Program-made: the position numbers and the translations under genes
Source: Ridgeia piscesae
Taxonomy: Eukaryota > Annelida > Polychaeta > Sabellida > Siboglinidae
DNA length: 64,000 bases
Direction of reading: 5' to 3'
Assembly: GCA_025642075.2 (NCBI GenBank)
Contig: JAODUO010000126.1
Location: forward strand, 112,501 to 176,500
In this document: in pieces, positions 1 to 11,200 of the stretch
Position numbering within the stretch: the first letter of the stretch is position 1
Layout of the letters: each line of letters begins with the position of its first letter
The notes under the pieces: generated by a model
Database searches by the model: none
What the model saw: only the letters and a program-made list of their open reading frames with translations
What the model was told of the DNA's origin: nothing

Positions 1-1314
1 CGTTCCCCTGAGTAGACCTGTATGTCGTTTACAAACACCTCTGTTCATATCAATGACACTTTTGAATTTGTATTTATATAATTGTAAAGTAGTCTATTTT
101 ATGTCTAATAAGGAACTTTGGCCATTTGTTAGGTCTACTATATCCCACGGTAGACCTGCCGGCCATAGTCGTACCAGGATGTCGGGTGATACATCAAATG
201 ACCTATCCATCAAATGACCAGTTGCTTAGCAAAACTTCCACCATGCGATAACAAAATGGCTGTTTTATCACGTGATTTTCGTCGTCTTTGATTTCAGAAG
301 ATTACAAAAAAATAAGTGGAAGTTGGTTAGTGTCAGATACATGCAGTGGTATTTGCTAGCCAACATGTCACGTGACGAATCGGTAAGACCGATATCGCCT
401 CGTCAGGCGATATCGCCCCGTGGAAACGCACCTTGCATCGTGTCAGCAGAAGTTTATGTTTGCATCAGTGTTCCGAGAGCAAGATAACTATACGCTTTGT
501 GTTGCTTACCCCCCAGCTGCCTAATGCAAAGTGCGACTCAGATCTGAATTGTCGATATGAAACATGTTTAACTTGTTAACTAACAAATAAATGGTTGAAT
601 ACATTTGCCCACACCTTCCGAAATCCAAGATTGAGTTCTAGGCCATGACGTACGAAGCTGGGATACGTACGTTATAATGGCATGAGTCACTCTTGGGTCG
701 CATGCTTTGTTACGCCAATTATAGAGAAACATGATACAGTGCTACGATGTAGTCCCACGCATGAAATATATCTCGACCAACTGCGTGGAAACATTATAAA
801 TACCCCGTCCCTGGACAGACTTTGGACTCTGGAGAATTGTTTGAGATCATCTAGCAAATAACGGTGGGCGTTGAAGCCAAGCAGACGACACTGCGACTAC
901 TTAGTAGCAGAGCAGTGGTAGCACGTAGGTGTCACTGCACACAACAGTCGCTACCAGACCTAAAGATGGTCCGTAGAATTGAGCTGAACCCTGTTTAAGT
1001 GTTTATAGCGAGACTCAGCTGAACAAATCCAAACATCACAGCAATGGACATGATGTGCGCTGTCAGACAAATGCATGCGAACAATAAATGCTATTGGACA
1101 ATTGTGAAAATTTAAAATTCGCTTTCTGTAGGAAACTGGGAAATTGCCTAAAACATATTAATTTAATTTAGATAGAATTATAAGCGTAGCCGTAGCTTTA
1201 ATAAATTTAACCACATTTGGTTTGATTGCTAAATACGGCCGTTCCGTGTGGCATTCATTGGTTCACTGTCTCATTGACGTAATCATCCAGTCACTCTTTC
1301 ATTCACACATATAT
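1..1314. other. 5' flank, no gene recognised
   Basis: AT-leaning sequence with frequent stops in all frames. A 71-codon open stretch at 272-487 resembles no family I know. It contains a compact perfect palindrome with 11-nt arms (390-400 and 405-415, CGATATCGCCT type) around a 4-nt loop. I see no promoter, RNA gene or transposon hallmark that can be supported. Confidence 0.5.
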
Positions 1315-1412
1315 AAACTCGCTCACTAATTAACTCACTCACTCATTCACTCATTCACTCACTCTCTCACTAACTCACTCACTCACTCACTCACCTTCTC
1401 ACTCACCCCCTC
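1315..1412. repeat. (CTCA)n tetranucleotide repeat
   Basis: Imperfect CTCA/CACT tetramers with ATTC and CTCT variants run for roughly 100 bp. They grade downstream into short CA-rich sequence and then the long CA tract starting near 1527. Confidence 0.85.
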
Positions 1413-1523
1413 ATCTACTTGTTCAACCGCATGCATGCATGCACACAAATACACACACGCACATGCACACCCACTATGAGAACAGTTATGATAACGTACC
1501 AGGCCCCATAGCCATAGGATAGC

Positions 1524-2559
<1,036 letters not shown>

Positions 2560-3480
2560 GACATTAATGGATGGCGTTGAGTATCTTGACAGATCGGTTA
2601 CTGCGGATGGGGATTCAGAAGCAGAGGTGAGGAGTCGCAATGTCAAGAAAACTGAAGCGAAAATCCCGAGAGCACATATCACGTTGACATGCCTGTAGGG
2701 ACTGACGACCATGGTGGAACAACCACATACGCTACAGGTTTACGTTGACAACGTTTACTGAGAATCATACGAGGGCGGACAGAAGAAGAAATCCAAATCA
2801 CCAGCAGAAATGTCATAACTGTAAAACAATACAATATCCGACCCTCACAAGGATGAAGAATTGAAGTAACTGTTGAGTACATCCGGCTGTTTTGTAACAG
2901 GTAACACATACTTGTGTTGATGAACGATCACTTTCCATAGAAACGACGGTAATGTTTATTGCCAGGCGCTGATTGACACTTACAAACTATTCCATTTCTG
3001 CAGCGATCTTCCCGGAAATGGACACGCTAATCGCATTAACAATGGCGTCGATTTCGGTTTACGCCCAACAGAACACTTGGAGGAAAAACGAACTGGTGAT
3101 GGGAGATAGACGCATATCACGTAAACGTAAAGGAAATGTGCCCAGCTCGTGTGTTACCCCGGCATACATGAATGCATTACAGACGTTGGCACTATTAAAG
3201 AAACAACCTGGTAAGAATAATCACGGGAGTTAAGAGAGCTGATAAGAGAAAATGGATGAAATGAGAGTGGAGGTTGGAGTGAAGGAAAATTCTAAGAAAA
3301 TATTGGTGAGAAGTACGTGGGCTGGTCATGTGTGAAAAAATGATAGATAGAAGAATTGGAGACTGCTGACATAGAACGTAGTAAGCGAAAAGTGAGAGGA
3401 AGAAAAAAGACAAAGGAAAAGGAAATCACGGTCACATCACCACTGACGACAGTGATGCCAAGAAAATAATGATAACAAAT
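2560..3480 (+). pseudogene. decayed LINE reverse-transcriptase remnant
   Basis: Frame 2576-2698 reads SVTADGDSEAEVRSR inside a 40-codon stretch. This matches the well-known F-x-YLGS-x-ITADGD-x-x-x-E-I-x-x-R segment late in LINE reverse transcriptases, with Leu-Asp-Arg replacing the usual Leu-Gly-Ser. About 600 bp further on, another stretch reads RSTWAGHV (3309-3332) followed by a basic, Arg/Lys-rich tail with in-frame stops. That pattern is like the W-x-GHV-x-R-M motif near the LINE C-terminus. Order and strand agree with one element broken by stops and frameshifts. The clade cannot be fixed; the motifs occur in RTE-, CR1- and Jockey-like lineages. This is recognition by motif only, with no alignment run. 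Confidence 0.5.
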
Positions 3481-5402
3481 TTCAGTTTGACCCTAGTCTA
3501 TATTGTGCCGACACACACGTGGCGTGTGTAGTAACAGCGCCATGCTCCGACTAAAAGCGATTTAAATACAAAAGACAAGAAAACAAGCTTCAAAGAAGAG
3601 AACAGTGGGTTTCGTACACGGACAGGGGCGACTGGAAAACGTTCATGTCTACCTTCACCGATAGAAGTAGCTTGAATGCCAAGTCAAACCAGAGTACGGT
3701 CGCAGAAAAAAGTCGGTACAGAAAGCACCAAAGTTGTCAGAGTTGTTGCCAGGACCACTTGGAAGGTAAACAATATAATTAGACATGCCAAACGAAGGTA
3801 AACAAAACGGTTGCCCAAATGGCTGTCACTTTAAGAATAGTTCGTTAATATAATTCTATTTTTTGTAATGTCTGGTTACTAAATATACATAGCATATGTG
3901 ATATAATTAAATTCTGAAATCAGCATTCCGAATAATAATTTACAGGTATTTAGAGAACTAATTAAAAAGGTAGGCCCTATTGCCTATAATATTAATATTA
4001 GATATACAAAGGATTCAGATACAAATCAACTTATATTTTACATTTAACACCTAATTTAAATAAAAAAATATTCAAAACAATCAACAAAGTGCATACGTAT
4101 GCTATATGTTAAAGTTATGCAACACATTAATTAAGTGCATACTAGTTATCAACTATACCGTATAAGTAAAATAGAGTTGTGTTGTTTTGCTAAGTAAGTA
4201 GTAGTTACCTACTACCTATATTCCCCTACCGTTGTCGTCTCACGACTCTTCGGCGAGTTCACGAAGGCGAGAGAATGTCGAATAAACAAGATTACAGTGA
4301 TCGCTTCTATGTCAAATTAACCGATGAAAACAAAAACAAGGAGTAATTATTATAAATACTACTATGTTTAATGCAGAAACTAAATGATCAGCGAGAATTA
4401 CCTTGAGATCAAATTACTATAATATTCGCAACCGCTGTCTTGGTTGGTTGCTCCGTGCGTTAGTGTCAGGTAATATTCACAAACGAGTGTTTTGTTCCCG
4501 TGACGGTCTGTAGCTGTGAATCGCGTCTTGAACTACATCACGCGACGTAATATCCTCGTCCCATAAACACTACACTTACGTCGCGTCTACGTCTTCGAGT
4601 AATTTGTTTACATCTACTGCGACAGCTCATTAAACGAGAAAGACCAGAGGAAGGAATTGTGTCTACTTTCCTAAGCAGCTGACGCAAAATTAATGTAAAA
4701 ACCAGTACGGTCGGCTGTTGACATGGCTCACATATTATACTTGAACGAGCCATGTAAGATTTCACACGCGGGTGTAACTTGAGGCACGGTACAAGCCTCC
4801 GTTGGAGGCGTTTCCACCCAACACAAACTCGTCTGGAAAGTGGCAACTATTATGCAGGACAAGTTATTAGTTTCAAATGGTTTGCGTATTGTAGTAATTT
4901 TGACTTTATTACGGACAACGAGGTGATCACCAGTTGTGTACGATCTCATTAACGGTCGCTCAAAATGGACGGCAAACGAGAATCACTTGCGAATTGCGTG
5001 CTCTATTAGTTTGAAGTCAAGTTGTATGCAGTGTTCACAACTGTTGTTTGCGCGGTATGCTAGTGACAGCCGCCAGGTAGTCTGGACGAACAAGAACCGA
5101 CTGCACTGGTTTATGTTTTGCATCAGCTGCATTGAACACCAAACGTAATTCCTTCGTCTCGTTTTTGACGGTCCTGCATTGCTCGACCTGTCACTGTGGA
5201 TGTAAGTGAAGTGAACGGAATTGTTGAAAACGTTGAAAAGGCGAAATGGTGGAGTTTTGTGTCGTTCAAGACGCGATCCACAATCACCGGTTATTAAGCC
5301 TAAGGAAGTAGAACATCGCATAACTCTCGCGTTATTCTCCGAGAACAGAGGGTGCTCGCGATGTTAGTAAGATGTGTGTACGAGGTCGACTACATTGCAA
5401 CA
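3481..5402. other. unannotated flank, AT-rich then mixed
   Basis: 3.8-4.4 kb is strongly AT-rich with no reading frame. 4.4-5.4 kb is more balanced and carries short overlapping ORFs, including a 112-codon minus-strand one at 4983-5321, that resemble no protein family I recognise. I treat them as chance ORFs. Confidence 0.45.
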
Positions 5403-5618
5403 GCCGCCGTGGGAACAACAACGACATCGCCGGTAAACGTGCCGATGGTAGAGTGGCCTCGAACTGTTCCTAATTCTCTACTCACCTAACATTATGTGGG
5501 AGTGTATTCCGCCGCCGTGGGAACAACAGCGACATCGTCGGTAAACGTGCCGATGGTAGAGTGGCCTCGAACTGTTCCTAATTCTCTACTCACCTAACAT
5601 TATGTGGGAGTGTATTCC
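5403..5618. repeat. two-copy tandem duplication, 108-bp unit
   Basis: Unit 1 (5403-5510) and unit 2 (5511-5618) are almost identical; two substitutions were noticed near the start of the second copy. Each begins GCCGCCGTGGGAACAAC and ends GGGAGTGTATTCC. The near identity points to a recent duplication about 1.7 kb upstream of the NCX start codon. Confidence 0.95.
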
Positions 5619-5759
5619 GGAGTCAGTGCGGTGCGACAAGGGAATGGAGGAAGGGTACGAATGGGTGAGAATAAAGGGATCAGGGTTCATCACCAGTTAG
5701 TTTCCCATGTTACATTACAGCGGCGCAAAAAAAGGTAATGATTAAAAAAGCGACTACCC

Positions 5760-6195
5760 TGACGTCCCCTTGCTCCATTGTTTGTCAGAAAACACCCACC
5801 TTCGTCGTTTACCAGAAAAACAAAGCCATATAGCTCCCCCAAAAATGCGAAGAAAACAAAACAGCTCTAACTTGTCTCCGGAAAACCCCTAACTCAAATA
5901 TGTTAGCAGAAACACTAGATACGACATTTGTTTAAAACAAATCCCCGGTTCTAAAGTGTGCCTAAGAAAATATTTCTATTATGTTTGTCCGAGAAATTTA
6001 AACCATAGTTCTAATGTATATCAGGAAAAATAACCCGACTTCCGATATTTCCCCCAAACAAAAATTGTCCGAGAAAGCCCGAGTTTTTGTGTTCTTGTAC
6101 GGAAAAACATGGCTCCGATTTTTGTCCGACAAAGCCCTACAGCTAGTAGGTAACAGCCCCGATGTTTGTCCGGGAAGCCTGAACTGCTAAGTGTT
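5760..6195. repeat. degenerate array of ~30-bp units
   Basis: About a dozen diverged units share a core like TCCGAGAAAACCC followed by a CTAATGTTTG-like stretch. Clear occurrences of the core lie near 5877, 5988, 6068, 6127 and 6168, at spacings of about 27-40 bp. The high divergence suggests an old minisatellite. It ends where the CpG-rich promoter region begins. Confidence 0.6.
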
Positions 6196-6890
6196 CCGAG
6201 CCCGGTGCGCCGAGGCGATGAGGCCGGGGTGCCGCCAGGGGACCAGTTGACCGCGCTACGTAAGCAATGACGTAAAGAGACGGTGGGATTCGCCCCGCCC
6301 GCCCCCCGCCCGCCCCCCGTCCGTGCACCAGGCACGCGGCCAGCGAACGCGGTGTCGGTTTCCGGGATGCGGCTATTTCTAGGAAGGTAGGCGGGGTGGG
6401 TGGGGCCGGGCAGCCGCGGCCCGTCGACGCCGCCGCCGCCGCATGCGCTCGCTCATTCGGCGTCGTCCCTCGCTGAACACGCATCGAGACGGAGAGAGCC
6501 TCACGGACGTTATCAACACACGCGGCCGGCCGGCGAACGACCGCCGCTGGAACCTAGCGGAGCTGTAGAACGTGGGCGGCCCACGTGAACCTACGCAGTG
6601 GACTGTTCGTAGTCGGCGCCGTCCTCATAGCGCCAGGCGTAACGCCGCATTACGTCCACCCTTGCTCGCGCGCACGCACGCAGGCACGCACGCGTCGCGT
6701 TGTTGTTTGCGGGCGAACCCGACGCGAACCGAACGTCGATCGCATTGCGTACGGATCAATAATACGCCGATTGTGCCTGACCGCGCGCGCGGCGCTACAC
6801 ACAGCGTCCACTCGTCAGTGTATTCGCCGGACAATAGGAGTGCGGACCGTCCGTTCGCAGGCTGACAACGTTGCCGCGACAGTTTGGCCT

Positions 6891-6898
6891 TATATAGG
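6891..6898 (+). promoter_or_regulatory. TATA-box candidate (TATATAGG)
   Basis: CTTATATAGGC within GC-rich surroundings, about 440 bp before the NCX ATG. A TATA box here would place transcription start near 6920, next to a GCGTCACGTCAC (CRE-like) sequence. Confidence 0.4.
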
Positions 6899-7079
6899 CT
6901 AGTAGCCGGGGCGTCACGTCACTCGTGTTGGTCGGAGGCATTTCTGACATCGCTAGCCGCCGCCACGCATCGCTCTCCTCTCCGCAGCCAGCGAGCGCGC
7001 GACGGCGTCTGACAGGCACGCTTTCGCGCTAATTTTAATCCGTCGGCGGCGCTGCGTCGATCGCCAGCGCTGCGCCGGG

Positions 7080-7087
7080 TATATTTA
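7080..7087 (+). promoter_or_regulatory. TATA-like sequence (TATATTTA)
   Basis: A second AT-rich octamer inside the CpG island, about 250 bp before the NCX ATG. It would imply a start near 7110. It is weaker than the upstream candidate, and both may be used or neither. Confidence 0.25.
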
Positions 7088-7168
7088 GGTTAGTCTTTCC
7101 GACGGCGCCCTCGCATCGCGCATCGCATCGCAGCGCCTCGCTCGCACAGATTACGCCGCCGAGAAGAC

Positions 7169-7198
7169 ATGGCGGCTCGGCACGTGCTGCGTGCCTGA
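7169..7198 (+). CDS. candidate upstream ORF (9 codons) in NCX leader
   Basis: ATG at 7169 has G at -3 and G at +4, a favourable start context, and encodes MAARHVLRA before TGA. It ends 132 nt before the NCX ATG and is in a different frame. If the leader starts at either TATA candidate, scanning ribosomes would meet it first, so it could reduce or tune NCX translation. It is too short for conservation to be judged by eye. Confidence 0.3.
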   Translation: MAARHVLRA

Positions 7199-7330
7199 AC
7201 GCGCGCCCGGAACAGCCGCAGTCGCCAGCGACGCCGAGCTGAGCTGAGGTGAGGAGTTATTGTGAGCGGATAAAGTCGGCGCGTGCGCACGTACGTACGG
7301 AGTGGAGTGGAATACGGAGAGGCGCCAACG

Positions 7331-9093
7331 ATGGCGACGACACGGAACGGTGTAATGGCACCCGGGAGTTGGGGACGGGGGAGGTGCGCGCTGCATGTCG
7401 CCCTCCTCATCGTCGTCTGTAGTGTCGGCATGGTGGACGCCGGCGATAACACCACGGTGACGGACAAGAAGTCGTGCGGGGCGACCCGCGGTTGTGTGCC
7501 GGGGGTCGTCGTGCCCATGTGGGAGCCCCACACGAACCTGAGTGTCGGCGACAAGGTGGCACGGGCCATCGTCTACTTCGCCGCCATGGCCTTCCTCTTC
7601 CTCGGCGTGTCCATCATCGCCGACCGCTTCATGGCCGCCATCGAGGTGATCACGTCGAAGGAGAAGGAAGTGACGGTGCGCAGAGCGGACGGCGAGACGA
7701 CCGTCGTGTGCGTGCGCATCTGGAACGAGACGGTGTCGAATCTGACGCTGATGGCGCTCGGCTCGTCGGCGCCCGAGATCATGTTGTCCATTATCGAGAT
7801 CATCGGCAACGGATTCGAGGCGGGCGATCTCGGCCCGAGCACGATCGTCGGTAGCGCCGCCTTCAACCTGTTCGTCATCATCGGCATCTGCGTCTTCTGC
7901 ATCCCGAATGACGAGATCCGTCGCATCAAGCACCTGCGCGTGTTCTTCATCACGGCGACGTGGAGCGTGTTCGCCTACCTGTGGATGTACCTCATCATTG
8001 CCGTCTTCTCTCGCGGCATCATCGAGGTGTGGGAGGGCGTGCTCACATTCCTCTTCTTCCCCGCCACCGTCGTCACGGCGTACATCGCCGACCGCAAGAT
8101 CTTCATCTACAAGTTCCTGCGCAAGCGCTACCGGGCGAGCCGCAGCAAGACGGTGATAGTGACGGAGGGCGGCGTGGAGATGGACAACAAGGCGAACCAC
8201 GTCGACGAGGTGACGTTCAAGGGGCTGGACAGCGAGGACTCGGAGGTGCGAGAGTTCGAGCGCCACCGGAAGGACTTCATCGAGATCCTGCGAGAATTGC
8301 GCCGCAAGAACCCGAACGTCGACATGAAGTCGCTGGAGGAGATGGCGGAGATGGAGGCGATGAACCGCGGCCCTAAGAGCCGTGCCTTCTACCGCATCCA
8401 GGCGACGCGCAAGTTGACGGGCGGCGGAAATGTCATCAAAAAGTCGAAACTGGAGCGGAAGTCGAGTCTGGCGGACGTGGCCGTGGAGGACGCCGAAGAC
8501 ACGAGCATCACACGCATCTTCTTCGAGCCTGGCCACTACACGGTCATGGAGAACGTCGGCACCTTTGACGCGACCGTCTCGCGGCGCGGCGGCGACGAGA
8601 ACCTCACGGTGTACGTGGATTACGCGACGGAGGACGGCTCGGCGAACGCCGGCACCGACTACGAGCACAGCACCGGCACGCTGGTCTTCACGCCGGGCGA
8701 GATGCACAAGCAGATCCCCGTCACGATCATCGACGACGACGTGTTCGAGGAGGACGAACACTTCTACATCCGGTTGAGCAACATCCGGATCGGCGGCCCG
8801 GACGGGATGTTCACGAGCGACGCGAACACGAGCGCCATCGCGCAGCTCGACAACCCGAGCATGGCGACGGTGATGATCCTCGACGACGATCACTGCGGCG
8901 TGTTCCACTTCGGCAAGCGCGAGGAGACGGTGTCGGAGTCGGTCGGCGAGGCCGCCATCAAGGTGTGTCGGGCGTCGGGCGCGCGCGGCCTCGTCAAGAT
9001 CCGCTACCACACGCTCGACGGCACCGCCAAGGGCCTGAACAAGGACTTCGAGCACAGCAGCGGAGACCTCGTCTTCGAGAACAACCAGACCGA
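7331..9093 (+). CDS. Na+/Ca2+ exchanger (SLC8/NCX family), first coding exon, 5' partial gene
   Basis: This plasma-membrane antiporter exchanges 3 Na+ for 1 Ca2+. The ATG at 7331 is chosen because an in-frame TAA lies at 7271-7273 and the ATG has A at -3 and G at +4. The exon gives 587 full codons plus 2 nt. Seen in order: signal peptide 1-37 (hydrophobic core 20-33, VDA|GD cleavage); Asn40-Thr-Thr glycosylation site; TM1 about 76-98; alpha-repeat 1 with NLTLMALGSSAPE at 137-149 and GDLGPSTIVGSAAFN at 165-179; TM4 and TM5 to about 253; XIP-like basic segment DRKIFIYKFLRKRYR at 254-268; cytosolic linker to about 391; Calx-beta CBD1 about 392-520 with the acidic Ca2+ ligands in place (E407, D443, D468-D469, E473, E476, D518-D520); then CBD2 from HCGVFHFG at 521. 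CBD2 is cut mid-domain by the donor at 9094. The remaining CBD2, TM6-10 and alpha-repeat 2 are not in the window. Codon use is strongly GC-rich, unlike the intron. Confidence 0.97.
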
Positions 9094-9100
9094 GTGAGTA
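9094..9100 (+). other. splice donor of NCX exon (GTGAGTA)
   Basis: The coding frame runs to Gln-Thr-Glu and meets a stop (TGA 9095-9097) only if the exon is not spliced. GA|GTGAGTA matches the eukaryotic donor consensus, leaving the last codon split after two bases. Family alignment places this break inside CBD2, at or next to the point where vertebrate SLC8A genes end their large exon 2. Confidence 0.93.
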
Positions 9101-9155
9101 CCGTCGCTTGTCGTTGTTTTGAGTTTTGTTTTGATTTGTTTCGCCCCCACCCCTC

Positions 9156-9162
9156 GTGTGTG

Positions 9163-9194
<32 letters not shown>

Positions 9195-9256
9195 TGCGTG
9201 CGTGTTTGCGTGCGTGCGTGCGTGCGTGTGTGCGTACGTTGGTGCGTGCGTGCGTA
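9156..9256. repeat. (TG)n/(TGCG)n tract just inside the intron
   Basis: Pure TG for about 20 bp, then alternating TGCG with TTTG and TGTG variants. It begins about 60 nt after the splice donor. Alternating purine-pyrimidine sequence with CG steps can adopt Z-DNA, and in RNA it gives a UG-rich element. Confidence 0.95.
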
Positions 9257-10394
9257 CCAGACTGTAGTGAAAGTGTGGCTCTGCATCCGAGTTGTACCGA
9301 TCAATCAGTTGGAAGGATTTGTCTTAGAGAACAGTAGACAATAGTTGTTTTGAGATACAGGCTGACGGTCACAATACCCAAAAACATTAACTAGACTCAG
9401 TAAAAGGTACGCTACTCCACCCTTAGGCAACAGTCACCTTGATCTTCAATGTTCTGCTTGACCAGTCCCTGCTAATTCTACTCAAGACCAACGCCAGATA
9501 GTTGCGCCAACTACACAGTGAGACCCGTTAGTATTCTGCTGGTGCCATTACGCGGCCATTAGGTATTCTAAGCCGCCTTGGCCTCCACTTCCGCGAGTGG
9601 TCTGCTGATGTTGCTAAGGAGGATTTGCATGTCTGCTAGACAGACGGACCATATTCAAGTGAGCTCGTAATCTTTGTCTGAATGCCCACAGCACGGTCCT
9701 TGTGGACAGAACTGCTTCTGGCATCTGTTAGTGATGTGTTCTTTGACCAGCACAAGAGATGCTTCAGGTGATGTCTCGTTGTGATTTTCACAGCCTACAA
9801 CAAACATTTACAAAAAGGCAACTGACCAAATTATTTGCTCTTCTAGTAGTTCGTGTGTGCTACGGTTGAAGTTAGTGTCATTTATGTCAGCAGGGTTATT
9901 TGTGAAGTGATAGGGCCATGTCAAAAGACATGCATTCAGGTCATGCTATCTGTCTTTTTATCACCCTCTGCAACAGGAATCAAGTCACCAATTAGAAAAC
10001 ATCCAAGTGAAAATGCATGAGATGGAAATTGGCACGAATGTCAAAAAAGAACACATTAGATCAAATTGCAGTTGTGGAGACAATGCAATTAAATTGTCTC
10101 GAGATGAGACATGCCTACCAGATAGATGACAAATGTTACCTATGAAAAAGGTGCCACGAAACCACAACCAATTACCTGATGATGCAATGATAAATTAGTT
10201 AATATGTTATTGACAAATTAATGGATTCTGCATAAGGTTGTCGCAGACGTGCAATGTTATGACCACAAATTTGATTGATGAAGACAGCAGTTATTTTATG
10301 TGTTTAACCACAGAGTTCTGGGGGAACCACTGATTGTTCTGATATCAAAACGTGGGGTAATGGGGTTAGTGGGATGGGGTTTGTGGGATGTGGG
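9257..10394. other. unannotated intron segment
   Basis: Mixed-composition sequence without repeat structure or extended reading frame that I can support. Confidence 0.5.
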
Positions 10395-10600
10395 AGGTTG
10401 GCCCCCAAGACAGGGTGGGATATGCTAGGTTGACCCAAAACCAGGTGGTGGAGGTAATGTTGGACCCAAAACAGATGGCAGAGGGAAGTTTGGGCCAAAA
10501 AACAGGTGAGAGATGTTAGATTGACCCAAAAACAGATGGTTGATATAAGGTTGGACCCAAAATAAGTTGGAGATGGAAGACTGGATAAACACAAGTGGAA
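10395..10600. repeat. degenerate minisatellite, ~31-bp unit, about 7 copies
   Basis: Units contain a GGTTG(G/A)CCCAAAACAG-like core, starting near 10396, 10428, 10458, 10488, 10519, 10549 and 10579, so spacing is 30-32 bp. Minus-strand ORFs over it (10304-10594 and 10425-10781) merely translate the repeat. Confidence 0.8.
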
Positions 10601-11099
10601 GTATGTTGACTTCCCCTATCACCCCAAGAAAAGGTGACAGTGGGAGCTTAATCCCCAAATAAGCAAAAGATGTGAGTTTGTAAAAAAACAGGTGGTAGAT
10701 TTGAAATTTAGACATCCTCCTCCTTCCTCCTAAATTTGCTTTCACCATCCAGTCCCAGTAACTTAGAGAGGTCACAATCAAAGAAAGCAGTGTTTGTGTG
10801 GTTTGTCAAGCATGTCTGATATGTTCCGGTTGACTAAATCTACACCCTGCATCTGTCCTTTACCAAGTCTGATACAGAGGAAATTCAGTATGTTTCATGT
10901 ACGTGTATACCGGCACAGTGGGGCGCAATGCCACATTTGAAGATAAATTTGTAATCTTGTATAAATTCTTTGATGTTACGGAAATAATTTCTGACTGTCC
11001 TGAGGTGACCCTAATTACAAGGTGATTGTACCATTGAGATGACCAAAAAGCAAGGTCAACTGTATCTTGTTATAAAATTATACAGAATAATTGTATATC

Positions 11100-11200
11100 A
11101 AACATATATTTAATATACATAATAAATAAATAAATAAATATATATATATATATATCAGAAATATATATATATTTCAGAAATATATATTATAAATGTATAT
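11100..11200. repeat. AT-rich simple repeat (AATA)n/(TA)n
   Basis: Short AATA tetramers followed by TA runs, with CAGAAATATAT repeated twice near 11156 and 11175. Flanking sequence to 11.3 kb stays AT-rich. Confidence 0.85.

Larger units (their letters stand above)
6150..7330 (+). promoter_or_regulatory. CpG-rich promoter/5' leader region of the NCX gene
   Basis: GC and CpG content rise sharply here and stay high through the coding exon to about 9.1 kb, unlike the rest of the window. The region has CGCC-type trinucleotide runs near 6430, CACGTG E-box cores near 6582 and 7181, an NRF1-like GCATGCGC near 6441, and two TATA-like boxes (6891 and 7080). Position directly before the ATG and the composition argue for promoter plus 5' untranslated leader. 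The transcription start and any 5' non-coding exon cannot be seen; a GAG|GTGAGG sequence near 7249 could be a leader-exon donor. Confidence 0.7.

Noticed and set aside
7259..7273. ATTGTGAGCGGATAA, a 15-nt match to the lac operator
   Set aside because: Surrounding sequence shows no vector or bacterial lac context and is continuous with the CpG-rich leader; taken as coincidence. A vector screen of the flanks would settle it.
7283..7330. N-terminal extension of NCX from a GTG codon
   Set aside because: A GTG start is not expected in an animal nuclear gene; the ATG at 7331 has a good context and is followed by a normal signal peptide.
7151..9304. 717-codon minus-strand ORF antisense to the NCX exon
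   Set aside because: GC-rich codon use in the sense gene removes stops from the antisense frame. The peptide is Arg/His/Asp-rich without family features and begins in the TG repeat.
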